Position numbers and translations under genes: made by a program
The notes under the pieces: model-generated
Databases searched by the model: none
The model's input: only the letters and a program-made list of their open reading frames with translations
Told to the model about the DNA's origin: nothing
In this document: positions 26,901-34,567 of the stretch, piece after piece
How positions within the stretch are numbered: position 1 is the first letter of the stretch
Layout: each line of letters opens with the position of its first letter
From: Watersipora subatra
Taxonomy: Eukaryota > Bryozoa > Gymnolaemata > Cheilostomatida > Watersiporidae
Direction: 5' to 3'
Length of the DNA stretch: 64,000 nt
NCBI RefSeq assembly: GCF_963576615.1
Contig: NC_088717.1
Span: 19,888,108-19,952,107, forward strand

Positions 26901-29900
26901 ACAAAGTTGGCTTGACAGAATTACCGTAGACCGGTAGAATTGGTAGTCGGTACCCAAATGTTTACACAACATTTGAAGAAAGTGAGTAGAACAAATTTTC
27001 AATTTTCGTTATTTGAGGCCTTTGAAACATTCATAATAATGCATCTGTAGCAGGATTTAAAATTTTATTCTAACCAACATGAGCAAATACAAAATAAGAT
27101 ATAATGCCAATAGAGCCGCGTAGGACTAGACTTTTATCGCAAATAGCCGATGTGAATATGAGAGATAGAGACAGGTTGTCTAACGCGTGACATCATTTTG
27201 GGCAAGTCTGGGCACGTTTTTGTAGCCTGAGCGTTTTTATGGCGATCAGATTTTTTTGGTTTTAATCTTCAAATATTTTGGCAATGTTATCGCGTAACAC
27301 AACAAACAACATATCAACTGATAGAGAAAAAAATGCTTTCTTTTAAGATCAACTTAAATTTGACGCAACCACATCTTTAACATTAGAGTTGCCCCTTTTT
27401 GCTTCCCTTCTTACACTTAACGCTCATAAGGATGAGCGCTAAGTGTAAGAGATTCAGAACTTTAATCTAATAAGTGACAAGGTGAAATGTCTTTACTATT
27501 TCTGTATTTCTATTCATTGACATTCATGTTACCTGCTAGCATCACTCGATGTAAAAAAGTCTGTAAAGACTTGAAAATTAGAATCGTCAAATAAAGTTTT
27601 TTTCTTATATTTTTTAATTTAAAAGTTAAATTATATATAACATTCAATAACGAATGAAAAGTTTAAACATAACAACTGTCATGTATAAAATTAAGTTTGT
27701 ATGCAAAAAAGCATATTTTAATATTTATTGTCGCCACTCATATCGGTTTATACTACCAACAAGTTAAGTTAACATAATCATAAATTAAACTCAAACCACC
27801 AAATACGATTTTATTGCCAAGTTAAAATATAGATAACATCAATAAAAAAAGGTAATATTTTAAATCAATAGTGATGAACAACGAAAAAGAATCCCAATGG
27901 GGTAAAATGTGCTCAGCAGTTTGTAAGTATTCGACTCTACTTTGGTTCCAGCAACAACTGATCAACTACAATTCATGACATTTGATTACATATGACCTTT
28001 CCTGATCACATTATGAATTTGAAAAAATAACGACTCCTTAAAAAAATTCTCTGAATAATCAAAACAAGTGAATATTTCGTTTTTTGTTGTTATTTGTTTG
28101 TCTGATAACAGACTTCCTTGACTATTCCTAAATTAAATGAAGCCTGTGATTCCTCAACGCATGACAGCACCAAATAGTGGTGAATCTGCTTTCTGTCTCA
28201 TCAGATAGAGTGGGCCCAGGAGATTACAACCTCAGAGGATTGACAAGGACTGGCTACAGCACAGGGGCTCAATACTCCCTTGGCATCACTTATGCTGATG
28301 CCAAAGGTATGCACTTTCAACAAGGCAGAAAATAGATGAAAAGTCGACTTGAATGAAACACTCTTAACCAGGCCTGTATTCACTGGTTGCAAGTTGGCGC
28401 GGCTAATGTTAGGCGACTAGTTATGAACACCTGGGGGTGTGGAGGGGGAGTAGTGTAAGCCCCCAACAAGTTTCTCTTATGTCGGGCCTCAGCCAGGCCT
28501 CTCATGTGAAGTTGTAAAAATTTTTATCGGATAGTATCAACATTTTTCTATTTTTTGAGATTTGTTTTGTTTTAGGTGATGTGACTGACGAGACGTTTTA
28601 AAATTAAAATAGGCAAAACTTGTATGCAGTTGAAACGCTCAGAAAAAGACATATTTTTCTTTTGAGCGTTTTATCAAAGATCAATTTTGCCGATTTTATT
28701 TTAAGTTCATTCAGTGGGGCATGATGGCCAAGCGGATGTTTGGTAAAACATGATATTTTGCAAACCTTTATAAAAGTCGTTAACAAGAATATTTTGCCGC
28801 TGATGATGATAATAATGACGCCTAAGAACTACTAAAAGTTGATGTTTGTCTCTATGGCTTGGAATAAAGTGATATTCTACAGCGATAAAAGCCATTGGGC
28901 AAATAACTTTTCGAATAAATGATGTTCAGGTCGAGTTATCTGAAGCAATTTATCATTGCGTGGGAACGGACCAAACAAATCCGTTCGAGTTAACCTTGTG
29001 TGTGAGATGAAATTTTACATTTTATACAAGGGTGAGTTATCCGAGTTTGACTGTACTTAGCCGTGGAAAGTTCTTAAAAAGTTGGGGCGGCTCAGCCGGC
29101 CAGCTGCCCCAGGGAATACGGGCCTGCTCTTAACCTTATTATAAAAAATATTTAAATTTGTTTTTAATATTTACAGATGCATTTCTAATTGACAAGTTTA
29201 TAATAAAAATCTCTCAAGTGAGTGCTTAATTCTTACAGCCCGAACAAAAGAGACGCTTCCAGCACCCTGTGACTACAGCGCAGAAATACAAAGAGAGGAG
29301 GGAAAAGGGTTCACAATAGCTGGACGCAATGCAAAACCTAATGATTGTTACAGAAAACGTAAGAGCGTTTATATAATGACTAGCTGTGCTACCCTGCGTT
29401 GCCCAGGTAATAGAAGTCTTTGGACAGAAAACTGATTTGTATTTAATATATAACAACATTTGCCATTCTAACTTTCAAACTACATATCATGAGAAAATTG
29501 TTTTTGTCTTATAAACAATGAGAAGTAGTGAGAGTTTTTGATATTGGCCTGCGCGCTATTAGCCAGTATGTTTAATAATGTGAGCGAACAGCTTCTTGTG
29601 ACGTTATGCTATGACCCACGGCACACGCAAAGCAGTTAGGTATTTGCTTTCATATAATGACTTATATTGGCTAGCTAGCGATTCGATATCTGTAGTCTAG
29701 TGGGTAGGGTGTCAGACTGGTGAACGGCAGGGTGAGAGATCATATCTTCTTCAGTATGGAAACTTTATTCCAAAATTTTAAGATCTATAGACAATCCATT
29801 TTAAGACAATCAATTCTACAAATGCACACACGATGACAAACTTCGAAAAAAAAATATAGATGTAAAAATAAACTGCGGACCGATTTTTCCTCGAGTTCAT

Positions 29901-32676
29901 ATCTCATGTTATTTTCATGGTGGCCTTGACCTAGTGCTCATAATTTTAATAAAAACAACATGTTTCATTTAGCAAAGGTATGTATGTTTGTTGATATAAA
30001 TCATGACTTGATAAGATGGGTACTGGCGGATGATAGAAAATTCATCAAGTTTTGGTGTTATTAGGTCTTTTTGTTATAGTAATGGGAATAAAAAATAGTA
30101 AGAAACCGCAAATATTCAGCTGAATAAAAAAATATTTATATAGGGTTTTAAATTTGTTTTGCCTAACCTTAACAAAAACTTTTTCTAAGTAACTTTTAGA
30201 GCTTAAAAATTTCATCTGAATACATTTTTGTGTAAATAGTCAATTATAATAAGGCTCATATTTATAGAGTACAAACATTAAGCTGACAAATGATATGCTG
30301 TATAGTAGAGTCATAGGTCTTGAGGACGATATGTACAAATGTGGTCAATAAATAACTATTTTTGTTTGATAGAACAGACAACTCCAGATTTCATAGAAAA
30401 GTTGGTCAAAAACATATGCTACATTTGGCTTGTAGACATGCAATGCATGCAGAGTTGTTAAAATGTTTCACATCACAAATATTATTTTGCTGATATACAT
30501 AAAATTTACTTTCACAAGATTATACCATTCCAGCCAACTGGCCAGAATTAGCCTGTCTTGACAAACTGTTGTTTTTGCGGAGTTGTCCCCCGTCAAGTGG
30601 GCGAGCACCACAACAAGTTCTCAAGTTCTACTAAAGTTTACCGCAGAGACTGGTCGCTGGTTAAACGTTGTAATCTTATTTTTTTCTACATAGATTTTTG
30701 CGCGAAATTCGTTATGATTACCAATGGAGCGACCGACATAACATCGCAACCGAGCCGCATAGACGGAAGTGAACAACTCCCTATAAGTGCAGCTGATGCA
30801 TCAGGCGCAGTACGTCTTGTGACAAGCTGTTGTGTTGCTCGCCCGCTCGATGGTGGACAACTCCTAAAAAACAACAGTTTGTCAAGACAGGCTAGGCCAG
30901 AATGGATACACCACTAGTGCCTACACCTTATGCGTGAAACCAAAAACTGCCGTGAGCCTTTGATTTCAGAGTTATAAGAGAACTTTCTTGATGACCAGGC
31001 GTTATTTTGTTTCTTGTGACAATTAAAAAACAAGGCATCAGTAGCGCAAAAACGTAGAAGAAATAATGAGGCTAAATTATCGTCCTCGAAAGCAAGATAA
31101 AGCTTATTGCCTTGCCTTTATGATAAGACTAACTCTGTCATTCACATGGCTTGATTAGAATTTTCTTACATCCTGCAACTTATATTTTTCTAATAAGTAG
31201 CATAACCAGAGAGCTGCAACATCGTGTGTCCTTAAGTAATCCTTGTGAAGATTTTAAAATCTTATTATAATGGGAGCCGTGTTCATCCATCCATCTGTAG
31301 CAAAGGTCAGAGATTAGAAAAAGATTGTATGGGATCTGAACTCATGACACTTGACTTACCAGCCAAACACTCTCATACCCGGGGTAATTGTGCAGACACT
31401 CTCATACCTGGGGTAATTGTGCAGACACCCTCATACCTGGGGTAATTGTGCAAACACTCTCATACCCGAGGTAATTGTGCAAACACTCTCATACCTGGGA
31501 TAATTGTGCAAACACTTTCATACCTGGGGTAATTGTGCAAACACTCTCATACCCGGGGTAATTGTGCAAACACTTTCATACCCGGGGTAATTGTGCAGAC
31601 ACCCTCATACCCGGGGTAATTGTGCAAACACTCTCATACCTGGGGTAATTGTGCAAACACTCTCATACCTGGGGTAATTGTGCAAACACCCTCATACCTG
31701 GAGTAATTGTGCAGATACTCTCATACCTGGGGTAATTGTGCAAACACTCTCATACCCGGGGTAATTGTGTTCTCATACCTGGGGTAATTGTGCAAACACT
31801 CTCATACCTGGGGTAATTGTGCAAACACTCTCATACCTGGGGTAATTGTGCAAACACCCTCATACCTGGGGTAATTGTGCAGACACTCTCATACCTGGGG
31901 TAGTTGTGCAAACACTCTCATACCCGAGGTAATTGTGCAAACACTCTCATACCTGGGGTAATTGTGCAAACACTCTCATACCTGGGGTAATTGTGCAAAC
32001 ACTCTCATACCTGGAGTAATTGTGCAAACACTTTCATACCCGGGGTAATTGTGCAGACACCCTCATACCTGGGGTAATTGTGCAAACACTCTCATACCCG
32101 AGGTAATTGTGTAAACACTCTCATGCCTGGGATAATTGTGCAAACACTTTCATACCTGGGGTAATTGTGCAAACACTCTCATACCCGGGGTAATTGTGCA
32201 AACACTTTCATACCCGGGGTAATTGTGCAGACACTCTCATACCTGGGGTAATTGTGCAAACACATAGTTGAGTGCCATGTTACTCTCTCTGTTGTATAGG
32301 CACACCTGACCATCTCTCACAGCATACTAAACTGCCAGTTTTCAAAACCGGAAGCTTTATACCGTGTTGTATTGACAGATTGTTCAATAATGCACCAGTT
32401 AAAAGTTGTCTGCTCACACACCTGCTAGTTATAGTATACATCTCTGCTAAATGCTAGAACATACTTTCTGCTGTTGTAGCAAAAAGGGGAATAAAAGATC
32501 CAGGCCCAAAATACAATGTAGCTGGACTCTCAAGATATGGCACAATGCATGGCAAAGGCGTTGAATTGAAGAGCCGACCTTCTCCCCATGTTTACCTCGG
32601 CAACCACCTGACAGCAGCTCTCACGACTGATGGATGCAGCGTGAAAACATACGACGATCATATTAGTTTCGGATAA
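8798..32676 (+). CDS. SHIPPO/STPGR-repeat (ODF3/CIMAP-like) sperm-tail or ciliary protein, 12 exons
   Basis: Predicted join: 8798-8942, 12394-12576, 13433-13546, 14675-14830, 16859-16978, 20127-20213, 20407-20514, 21972-22139, 22931-23173, 28205-28306, 29239-29358, 32480-32676, giving about 580 residues. Successive exons carry the Pro-Gly-rich SHIPPO signature, written (T/V)PGPxxY: TPGPADY, TPGPKYG, GPGPAAY, TPGPADY across the exon 5/6 junction, IPGPNAY, LPGPSDY, TPGAASY, VGPGDYN, DPGPKYN. These alternate with partner motifs such as WSITGRN and FTIAGRN. In the family (ODF3/SHIPPO1, STPG1/2, CIMAP) such repeats bind microtubule or outer dense fibre structures of flagella; that role is inferred here. 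All 11 introns are phase 1, which supports one continuous gene. Start: the ATG at 8798 opens exon 1 in the right phase. Stop: TAA at 32674. The intronic DNA is heavily loaded with repeats. The exact paralogue (ODF3, STPG1, STPG2) cannot be assigned by eye. Confidence 0.85.
9301..9847. repeat. 24-bp AT-rich tandem repeat, about 22 copies
   Basis: Unit near TATATATCGACTTTATATAT plus TTTA. It lies in intron 1 of the SHIPPO gene. It gives long Tyr/Ile/Phe-only reading frames in several frames that are artefacts of composition. Confidence 0.95.
10088..10275. repeat. 23-bp tandem repeat, about 8 copies
   Basis: Unit TTCATGACCTATTTACAAGG plus GTA. It lies in intron 1 of the SHIPPO gene. Confidence 0.9.
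10276..12393. other. remainder of SHIPPO intron 1
   Basis: Mostly AT-rich sequence with no recognised exon. A 121-codon open frame on the minus strand (12017-12382) abuts exon 2 but shows no motif or splice support. Confidence 0.5.
12394..12576 (+). CDS. SHIPPO gene exon 2
   Basis: 61 codons, phase 1 at both ends (acceptor ATTGTAG|AC, donor CACAG|GTAAC). It encodes a basic stretch, then LPTPGPADYNPDFTK and EPEYSLRAKVNTG, the classic Pro-Gly-Pro plus downstream YSLR pairing of SHIPPO repeats. The acceptor has a poor pyrimidine tract and the frame stays open upstream, so the 5' border is the weakest part. Confidence 0.8.
12640..12790 (-). repeat. tRNA-derived SINE copy
   Basis: On the minus strand: A-box-like TGGTAGAGTGG, a B-box-like region, then a T-rich run and CAGATGGACAGAC. 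The T-run and AGATGGA(C/T) module recurs in the copies at 12945 and 16470. It lies in SHIPPO intron 2. Confidence 0.5.
12945..13110 (+). repeat. tRNA-derived SINE copy
   Basis: Plus-strand tRNA-like head with a B-box-like GAGTTCAAATCCC at about 13000, then TTTTTTCTAACC and CAGATGGATAGACACGG, the tail shared with the copies at 12640 and 16470. Confidence 0.55.
13433..13546 (+). CDS. SHIPPO gene exon 3
   Basis: 38 codons, phase 1-1. Acceptor AACTTTAG|AC, donor TGTAG|GTAAT. It encodes KTPGPKYGTRKGPLL and then QVTIKGRSRP, i.e. a PGP-Y motif and its partner segment ('TIKGR'). Overlapping ORFs in other frames are shadows. Confidence 0.8.
13735..14500. mobile_element. MITE-like inverted-repeat element, copy 1
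   Basis: The left end (ATTAGTATTTTT then GAGGCGATCTGACTGCCAGG) is the reverse complement of the right end (CATCCTGGCAGTCAGATCATTT then AAATACTAATACTTTCC). No transposase. About 340 bases at 14010-14350 are absent from the copy at 39978, so they are probably a nested insertion. It lies in SHIPPO intron 3. Confidence 0.7.
14675..14830 (+). CDS. SHIPPO gene exon 4
   Basis: 52 codons, phase 1-1. Acceptor AAATTTCAG|AA, donor GTGTAG|GTAGG. It contains LGPGPAAYLPLTN, a good SHIPPO core, followed by a diverged region with PTMKRATDIRHAAGP. The next possible donor is a few bases downstream, so the 3' border could shift slightly. Confidence 0.8.
15975..16081. repeat. 39-bp tandem repeat with internal palindrome, 2.7 copies
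   Basis: Unit GTCAGAAGTGACAACTGAGT followed by GGTGTCACCTGACACTCTT. GTGTCAGG and CCTGACAC within and between units are inverted, so each junction can fold. It lies in SHIPPO intron 4. Confidence 0.85.
16470..16630 (+). repeat. tRNA-derived SINE copy
   Basis: B-box-like GAGTTTGAATCC at about 16530, T-rich TTTTTCCTAAT, and the shared tail CAGATGGACGGACAAACAGA followed by CTTATAACAG. Same family as 12640 and 12945; lies in SHIPPO intron 4. Confidence 0.55.
16859..16978 (+). CDS. SHIPPO gene exon 5, followed by a GC-AG intron
   Basis: 40 codons, phase 1-1. Acceptor TTCCTACAG|GT; the donor is CCAG|GCAAGT, the usual consensus of the minor GC-AG intron class. It encodes GDAPKWSITGRNS and ends QTPG, which joins to PADYDRP of exon 6 to make a perfect TPGPADY core. 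No GT donor keeps the frame here: the codon after the splice site is AAG and then TGA. Confidence 0.75.
17275..18278. repeat. 44-bp tandem repeat, about 23 copies
   Basis: Unit CTACAGTAGGAGTGTTCTAC followed by ATATGAATGTCTGGTAATGCAATT (split here for length). Variants such as TGATTATGCAG recur, suggesting higher-order structure. It lies in SHIPPO intron 5. Confidence 0.95.
18279..20126. other. remainder of SHIPPO intron 5
   Basis: AT-rich sequence, with a repeat head near 19550 (CTAGCCGAATGTCCACTGTTG) belonging to the dispersed family also seen at 20679 and 20970. No supported exon. Confidence 0.5.
20127..20213 (+). CDS. SHIPPO gene exon 6
   Basis: 29 codons, phase 1-1. Acceptor TATTTCAG|GT, donor GCGAG|GTATG. 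It encodes PADYDRPIGYHQKPEPGYTM and PERHFYKR, completing the TPGPADY core begun in exon 5 and carrying the partner motif GYTMPER. The following intron (20214-20406) is only 193 bp, the shortest in the gene. Confidence 0.85.
20407..20514 (+). CDS. SHIPPO gene exon 7
   Basis: 36 codons, phase 1-1. Acceptor TGCTTTAG|TA, donor CTCAG|GTAGT. It encodes VEDIPGPNAYLTHSKDK and then AVVIPRRNPNS, a canonical PGPNAY core with its downstream basic partner. Confidence 0.85.
20679..21030. repeat. dispersed repeat with GAATGCCCGGCGTTG head, two tandem-spaced copies
   Basis: TAGCTGAATGCCCGGCGTTG at 20680 and GTGAATGCCCCGCGTTGCAC at 20972 each lead into a run ending AATGAATT(T/C)GAGTAAC. A third, diverged copy starts at about 19550. 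The same type of head (CTAGCTGT...GTTGCCC) begins the repeats at 29378 and 57447. Confidence 0.6.
20895..20970 (+). repeat. tRNA-like SINE head
   Basis: TTGGGTTAGCTTGTCAGTC (A-box-like) followed by TCCGTGTTTAAGTCCAGTG (B-box-like). A related head is at about 21445-21530. Both are in SHIPPO intron 7 and are next to the GAATGCCC(G)GCGTTG dispersed repeat. Confidence 0.45.
21972..22139 (+). CDS. SHIPPO gene exon 8 (3' border uncertain)
   Basis: Phase 1 start after GTAAACAG (a second in-frame acceptor lies 6 bases on). It encodes DAPAPNEYVIRGAYDK, a diverged PGP-Y core, and GPNITFRGNYAG. Two phase-1 donors fit: CAAG|GTTACG ending at 22097, or ATAG|GTACAT ending at 22139. The longer form is listed; the shorter form would remove 14 residues. 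Confidence 0.65.
22931..23173 (+). CDS. SHIPPO gene exon 9 (two repeats)
   Basis: 81 codons, phase 1-1, the longest internal exon. Acceptor TTACTATAG|AG, donor TTAAAG|GTATG. It contains two cores, LPGPSDYRPYHDEQ and GTPGAASYNPNNH, with a basic C-terminal part (RKSMGMRVKSKKFK). It looks like two ancestral repeat exons that lost the intron between them, or an exon that never had one. Confidence 0.85.
23203..24098 (+). repeat. 0.9-kb dispersed element, left copy of an inverted pair
   Basis: Starts TTAAAGATGTGGTTGCGTC and ends TATCAAGTCGTGGCC. The whole of it matches 26463-27381 in reverse complement. It contains a minus-strand tRNA-like B-box (about 23920) and the GTCGCCTATCCTTGG module also seen at 52160. 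It lies in SHIPPO intron 9. Confidence 0.8.
25340..25387 (-). repeat. isolated terminus related to the 0.9-kb element
   Basis: GATGCAACCACATCTTTAA repeats the terminus of the 0.9-kb elements, but the interior differs. It is a truncated or distinct element between the two full copies. Confidence 0.55.
26030..26462. repeat. 134-138-bp tandem repeat, about 3 copies
   Basis: Starts at 26058, 26192 and 26330 share CACAT(T/C)(G/A)GAGTTGTCCTCT, a TTTTATGTG segment and AAAATAGA(C/T). A fourth unit start follows the inserted element at 27381. Confidence 0.8.
26463..27381 (-). repeat. 0.9-kb dispersed element, right copy of an inverted pair
   Basis: Reverse-complement copy of 23203-24098, ending GACGCAACCACATCTTTAA. 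It interrupts a 138-bp tandem array: sequence before it ends TTACATTCAGG and sequence after it resumes CATTAGAGTTG, as inside the array. A TTAA lies at the outer border of both copies. Confidence 0.8.
27410..27449. repeat. hairpin-forming palindrome
   Basis: CTTACACTTAACGCTCAT pairs with ATGAGCGCTAAGTGTAAG with one mismatch across a 3-4 base loop. It lies in SHIPPO intron 9. Confidence 0.7.
27450..28204. other. remainder of SHIPPO intron 9
   Basis: Low-complexity AT-rich sequence, no exon or repeat recognised. Confidence 0.5.
28205..28306 (+). CDS. SHIPPO gene exon 10
   Basis: 34 codons, phase 1-1. Acceptor TCTCATCAG|AT, donor CAAAG|GTATG. It encodes DRVGPGDYNLRGLTRTG and then AQYSLGITYAD. 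Both the PGDY core and the YSLG partner typical of SHIPPO repeats are intact. It follows a 5.0-kb intron full of repeats. Confidence 0.85.
29239..29358 (+). CDS. SHIPPO gene exon 11
   Basis: 40 codons, phase 1-1. Acceptor TTCTTACAG|CC, donor AAAAC|GTAAG. It encodes ETLPAPCDYSAEIQREEG and GKGFTIAGRNAKP; PAPCDY is a diverged core and FTIAGR a good partner motif. Confidence 0.8.
29378..29520 (+). repeat. dispersed repeat, copy 1 (partner at 57447)
   Basis: Begins CTAGCTGTGCTACCCTGCGT and shares a run of over 80 bases with 57447-57570 at very high identity (AACAACATTTGCCATTCTAA and around). It lies in SHIPPO intron 11. Confidence 0.8.
29690..29765 (+). repeat. tRNA-like SINE head
   Basis: GTAGTCTAGTGGGTAGGGTG resembles an A-box head, with a degenerate B-box (GAGAGATCATATCTTC) about 35 bases on. 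It lies in SHIPPO intron 11 downstream of a dispersed repeat at 29378. Confidence 0.45.
30541..30893. mobile_element. 353-bp MITE-like element with about 45-bp terminal inverted repeats
   Basis: The left end (AGCCTGTCTTGACAAACTGT, TGTTTTTGCGGAGTTGTCC) mirrors the right end (GGACAACTCCTAAAAAACAA, CAGTTTGTCAAGACAGGCT). The interior is GC-richer than its surroundings and open on both strands (119 and 62 codons), but no transposase motif is seen. It lies in SHIPPO intron 11. Confidence 0.8.
31285..31375 (-). repeat. tRNA-like SINE head, minus strand
   Basis: Minus-strand GAGTTCAGATCCCATAC is a good B-box and TTTGGCTGGTAAGTC lies upstream. It directly abuts the 29-bp satellite that starts at 31366, so the satellite may have grown from its edge. 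Confidence 0.45.
31366..32264. repeat. 29-bp tandem repeat, about 31 copies, with 632-bp higher-order repeat
   Basis: Unit TGGGGTAATTGTGCAAACAC then TCTCATACC. One unit at about 31758 is shortened to 23 bp. A distinctive block (CCCGAGG then TGGGATAATT) occurs at 31465 and 32097, i.e. 632 bp = 21 x 29 + 23. It lies in SHIPPO intron 11, 215 bp before the last exon. Confidence 0.95.
32480..32676 (+). CDS. SHIPPO gene exon 12 (terminal)
   Basis: Acceptor TGTTGTAG|CA in phase 1, then 65 codons and TAA at 32674. It encodes IKDPGPKYNVAGLSRYG, a canonical PGPKY core, and a diverged tail ending in DDHISFG. The first AATAAA downstream is at about 33118, a possible but distant polyadenylation signal. 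Confidence 0.85.
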
Positions 32677-33117
32677 CCTGACCTGAGTTGATAAGATTAC
32701 AACTTAAGCTTGAATCACTTTCTTAGATTAATGTATCATTTGCAATGATTAATGTCTGTCTGGTCTTTTACCCGTGAAATCTACGGGTACTCGGATCTCA
32801 AGTACTCGGATTTTGCAATAATTAAAAAACATATTTTGCCATGATGTAATAATCTTATCCTTTCTTTGTAACTTATCTATTTATCTCTAAAATTAAATGT
32901 TTTGACACGAAATATAGAATCGCATTGCATAGCCAGAGCTGGTAAACCTAGCAGAATGTGTAATAGTCCAATGAAAGGCCAACTATTCTAAGTCACTAGT
33001 TTAGAAATACTTTTACCGATATTTTATTTGCCAAAATAGACTACATGCGTTTGAAGAACAGCTTGTTCAGCAAAATTAAATCTGACAAGAATCGAATAAT
33101 CTAATAATAATATTATT

Positions 33118-33123
33118 AATAAA
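33118..33123 (+). terminator. possible polyadenylation signal of the SHIPPO gene
   Basis: First AATAAA after the TAA at 32674, about 440 bases downstream, in a very AT-rich run just before the 24-bp satellite. AT-rich context makes chance occurrence likely. Confidence 0.25.
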
Positions 33124-33185
33124 TTAATAATATTTTCTCAAATTCGTTTTGTTTTACTTGCAGGATGTTCTTACATAGATCTGCT

Positions 33186-33992
33186 GTGTACTACTAGATA
33201 TACACTGCTGTATACTACTAGACATACACTGCTGTATACTATTAGACATACACTGCTGTATACTACTAGACATACACTGCTGTATACTACTAGACATACA
33301 CTGCTGTATACTACTAGACATACACTGCTGTATACTACTAGACATACATGTACACTGCTGTATACTACTAGATATACACTGCTGTATACTACTAGATATA
33401 CACTGCTGTATACTACTAGACATACACTGCTGTATACTACTAGACATACACTGCTGTATACTACTAGACATACACTGCTGTATACTACTAGACATACACT
33501 GCTGTATACTACTAGACATACACTGCTGTATACTACTAGACATACACTGCTGTATACTACTAGACATACACTGCTGTATACTACTAGACATACACTGCTG
33601 TATACTACTAGACATACATGTACACTGCTGTATACTACTAGATATACACTGCTGTATACTACTAGATATACACTGCTGTATACTACTAGACATACACTGC
33701 TGTATACTGCTAGACATACACTGTTGTATACTGCTAGACATACACTGCTGTATACTGCTAGACATACACTACTTTATACTGCTAGACATACACTGATGTA
33801 TACTACTAGACATACACTGTTGTATATTGCTAGATATACACTGCTGTATACTGCTAGACATACACTGCTTCATACTGCTAGACATACACTGCTGTATACT
33901 ACTAGACATACACTGATGTATACTACTAGACATACACTGTTGTATATTGCTAGATATACACTGCTGTATACTGCTAGACATACACTGATGTA
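33186..33992. repeat. 24-bp tandem repeat, about 34 copies, with 270-bp higher-order repeat
   Basis: Unit CTGCTGTATACTACTAGACA plus TACA. A variant with an extra 6 bases (CATACATGTACAC) occurs at 33343 and 33613, 270 bp apart = 11 x 24 + 6. Being a multiple of three, the unit is open on both strands (minus strand SSSIQQCM repeats, 203 codons). It lies between the SHIPPO gene and the membrane protein gene. Confidence 0.95.
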
Positions 33993-34008
33993 TATCAGAC
34001 TATCGTAG

Positions 34009-34466
34009 CAACTCAGCATATCAGCCTAATTTTAGCCACAATCTTTTATGTAGTTTACGCAAAAAACTCTCAAATAGGGTGTAGCATTTTCAGCAACAGC
34101 CTAAAGACAATTATCTTACAAGGATCTTGAACAACTTCTTCGTCCTAGCATCCTCCAATTTCGCAACAACTTCTATCTAGCATCCTCCATAGGGCCATGA
34201 CAGAGCGGTTTGGGTGTGCACGAGTCTTTTTGTTCACTCATGACGTAAATGAGAGACGGACACCTCAACGATGTTGAAGGAAATACATCTGCGTAAGTTG
34301 GACTAATTACCAAAAGATTAGCGTGTGGCAGGTTAAGCCATTCCTCTATTTTCATCTGATCGAGCACACTGCCTTCGCATTCCTACGAAATATACAGTGC
34401 CATACCAGTGTTACAGAGAGCCTAGCGTAGAGGATACCAGTAACTATAGCAGTAACTACAGCAGAG
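34009..34466. other. upstream region of the membrane protein gene
   Basis: 458 bases between the 24-bp satellite and the ATG at 34467. They probably hold its promoter and 5' UTR; no clear TATA box or initiator was identified. A 64-codon minus-strand open frame (34173-34367) has no support. Confidence 0.4.
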
Positions 34467-34567
34467 ATGGATGAAGACACTACAATACTTCTTGGCTTTG
34501 CTCTCGGAGTGATAGCTTTGATGGTGCTTATTCTGGTCTGGGTCGTAGTCTATTGCTTATGTTGCAG
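34467..34567 (+). CDS. membrane protein exon 1 (transmembrane helix)
   Basis: The ATG at 34467 gives 33 codons plus two bases, donor TGCAG|GTAACT. An overlapping ATG 4 bases on is out of frame and soon stops. No cleavable signal peptide is seen; the helix acts as a signal anchor with the short N-terminus outside. Confidence 0.75.

Noticed and set aside
23203-27381. Single 4.2-kb transposon with 0.9-kb terminal inverted repeats
   Set aside because: The right copy interrupts a tandem array that continues on both sides of it, so two separate insertions in opposite orientation explain the layout better.
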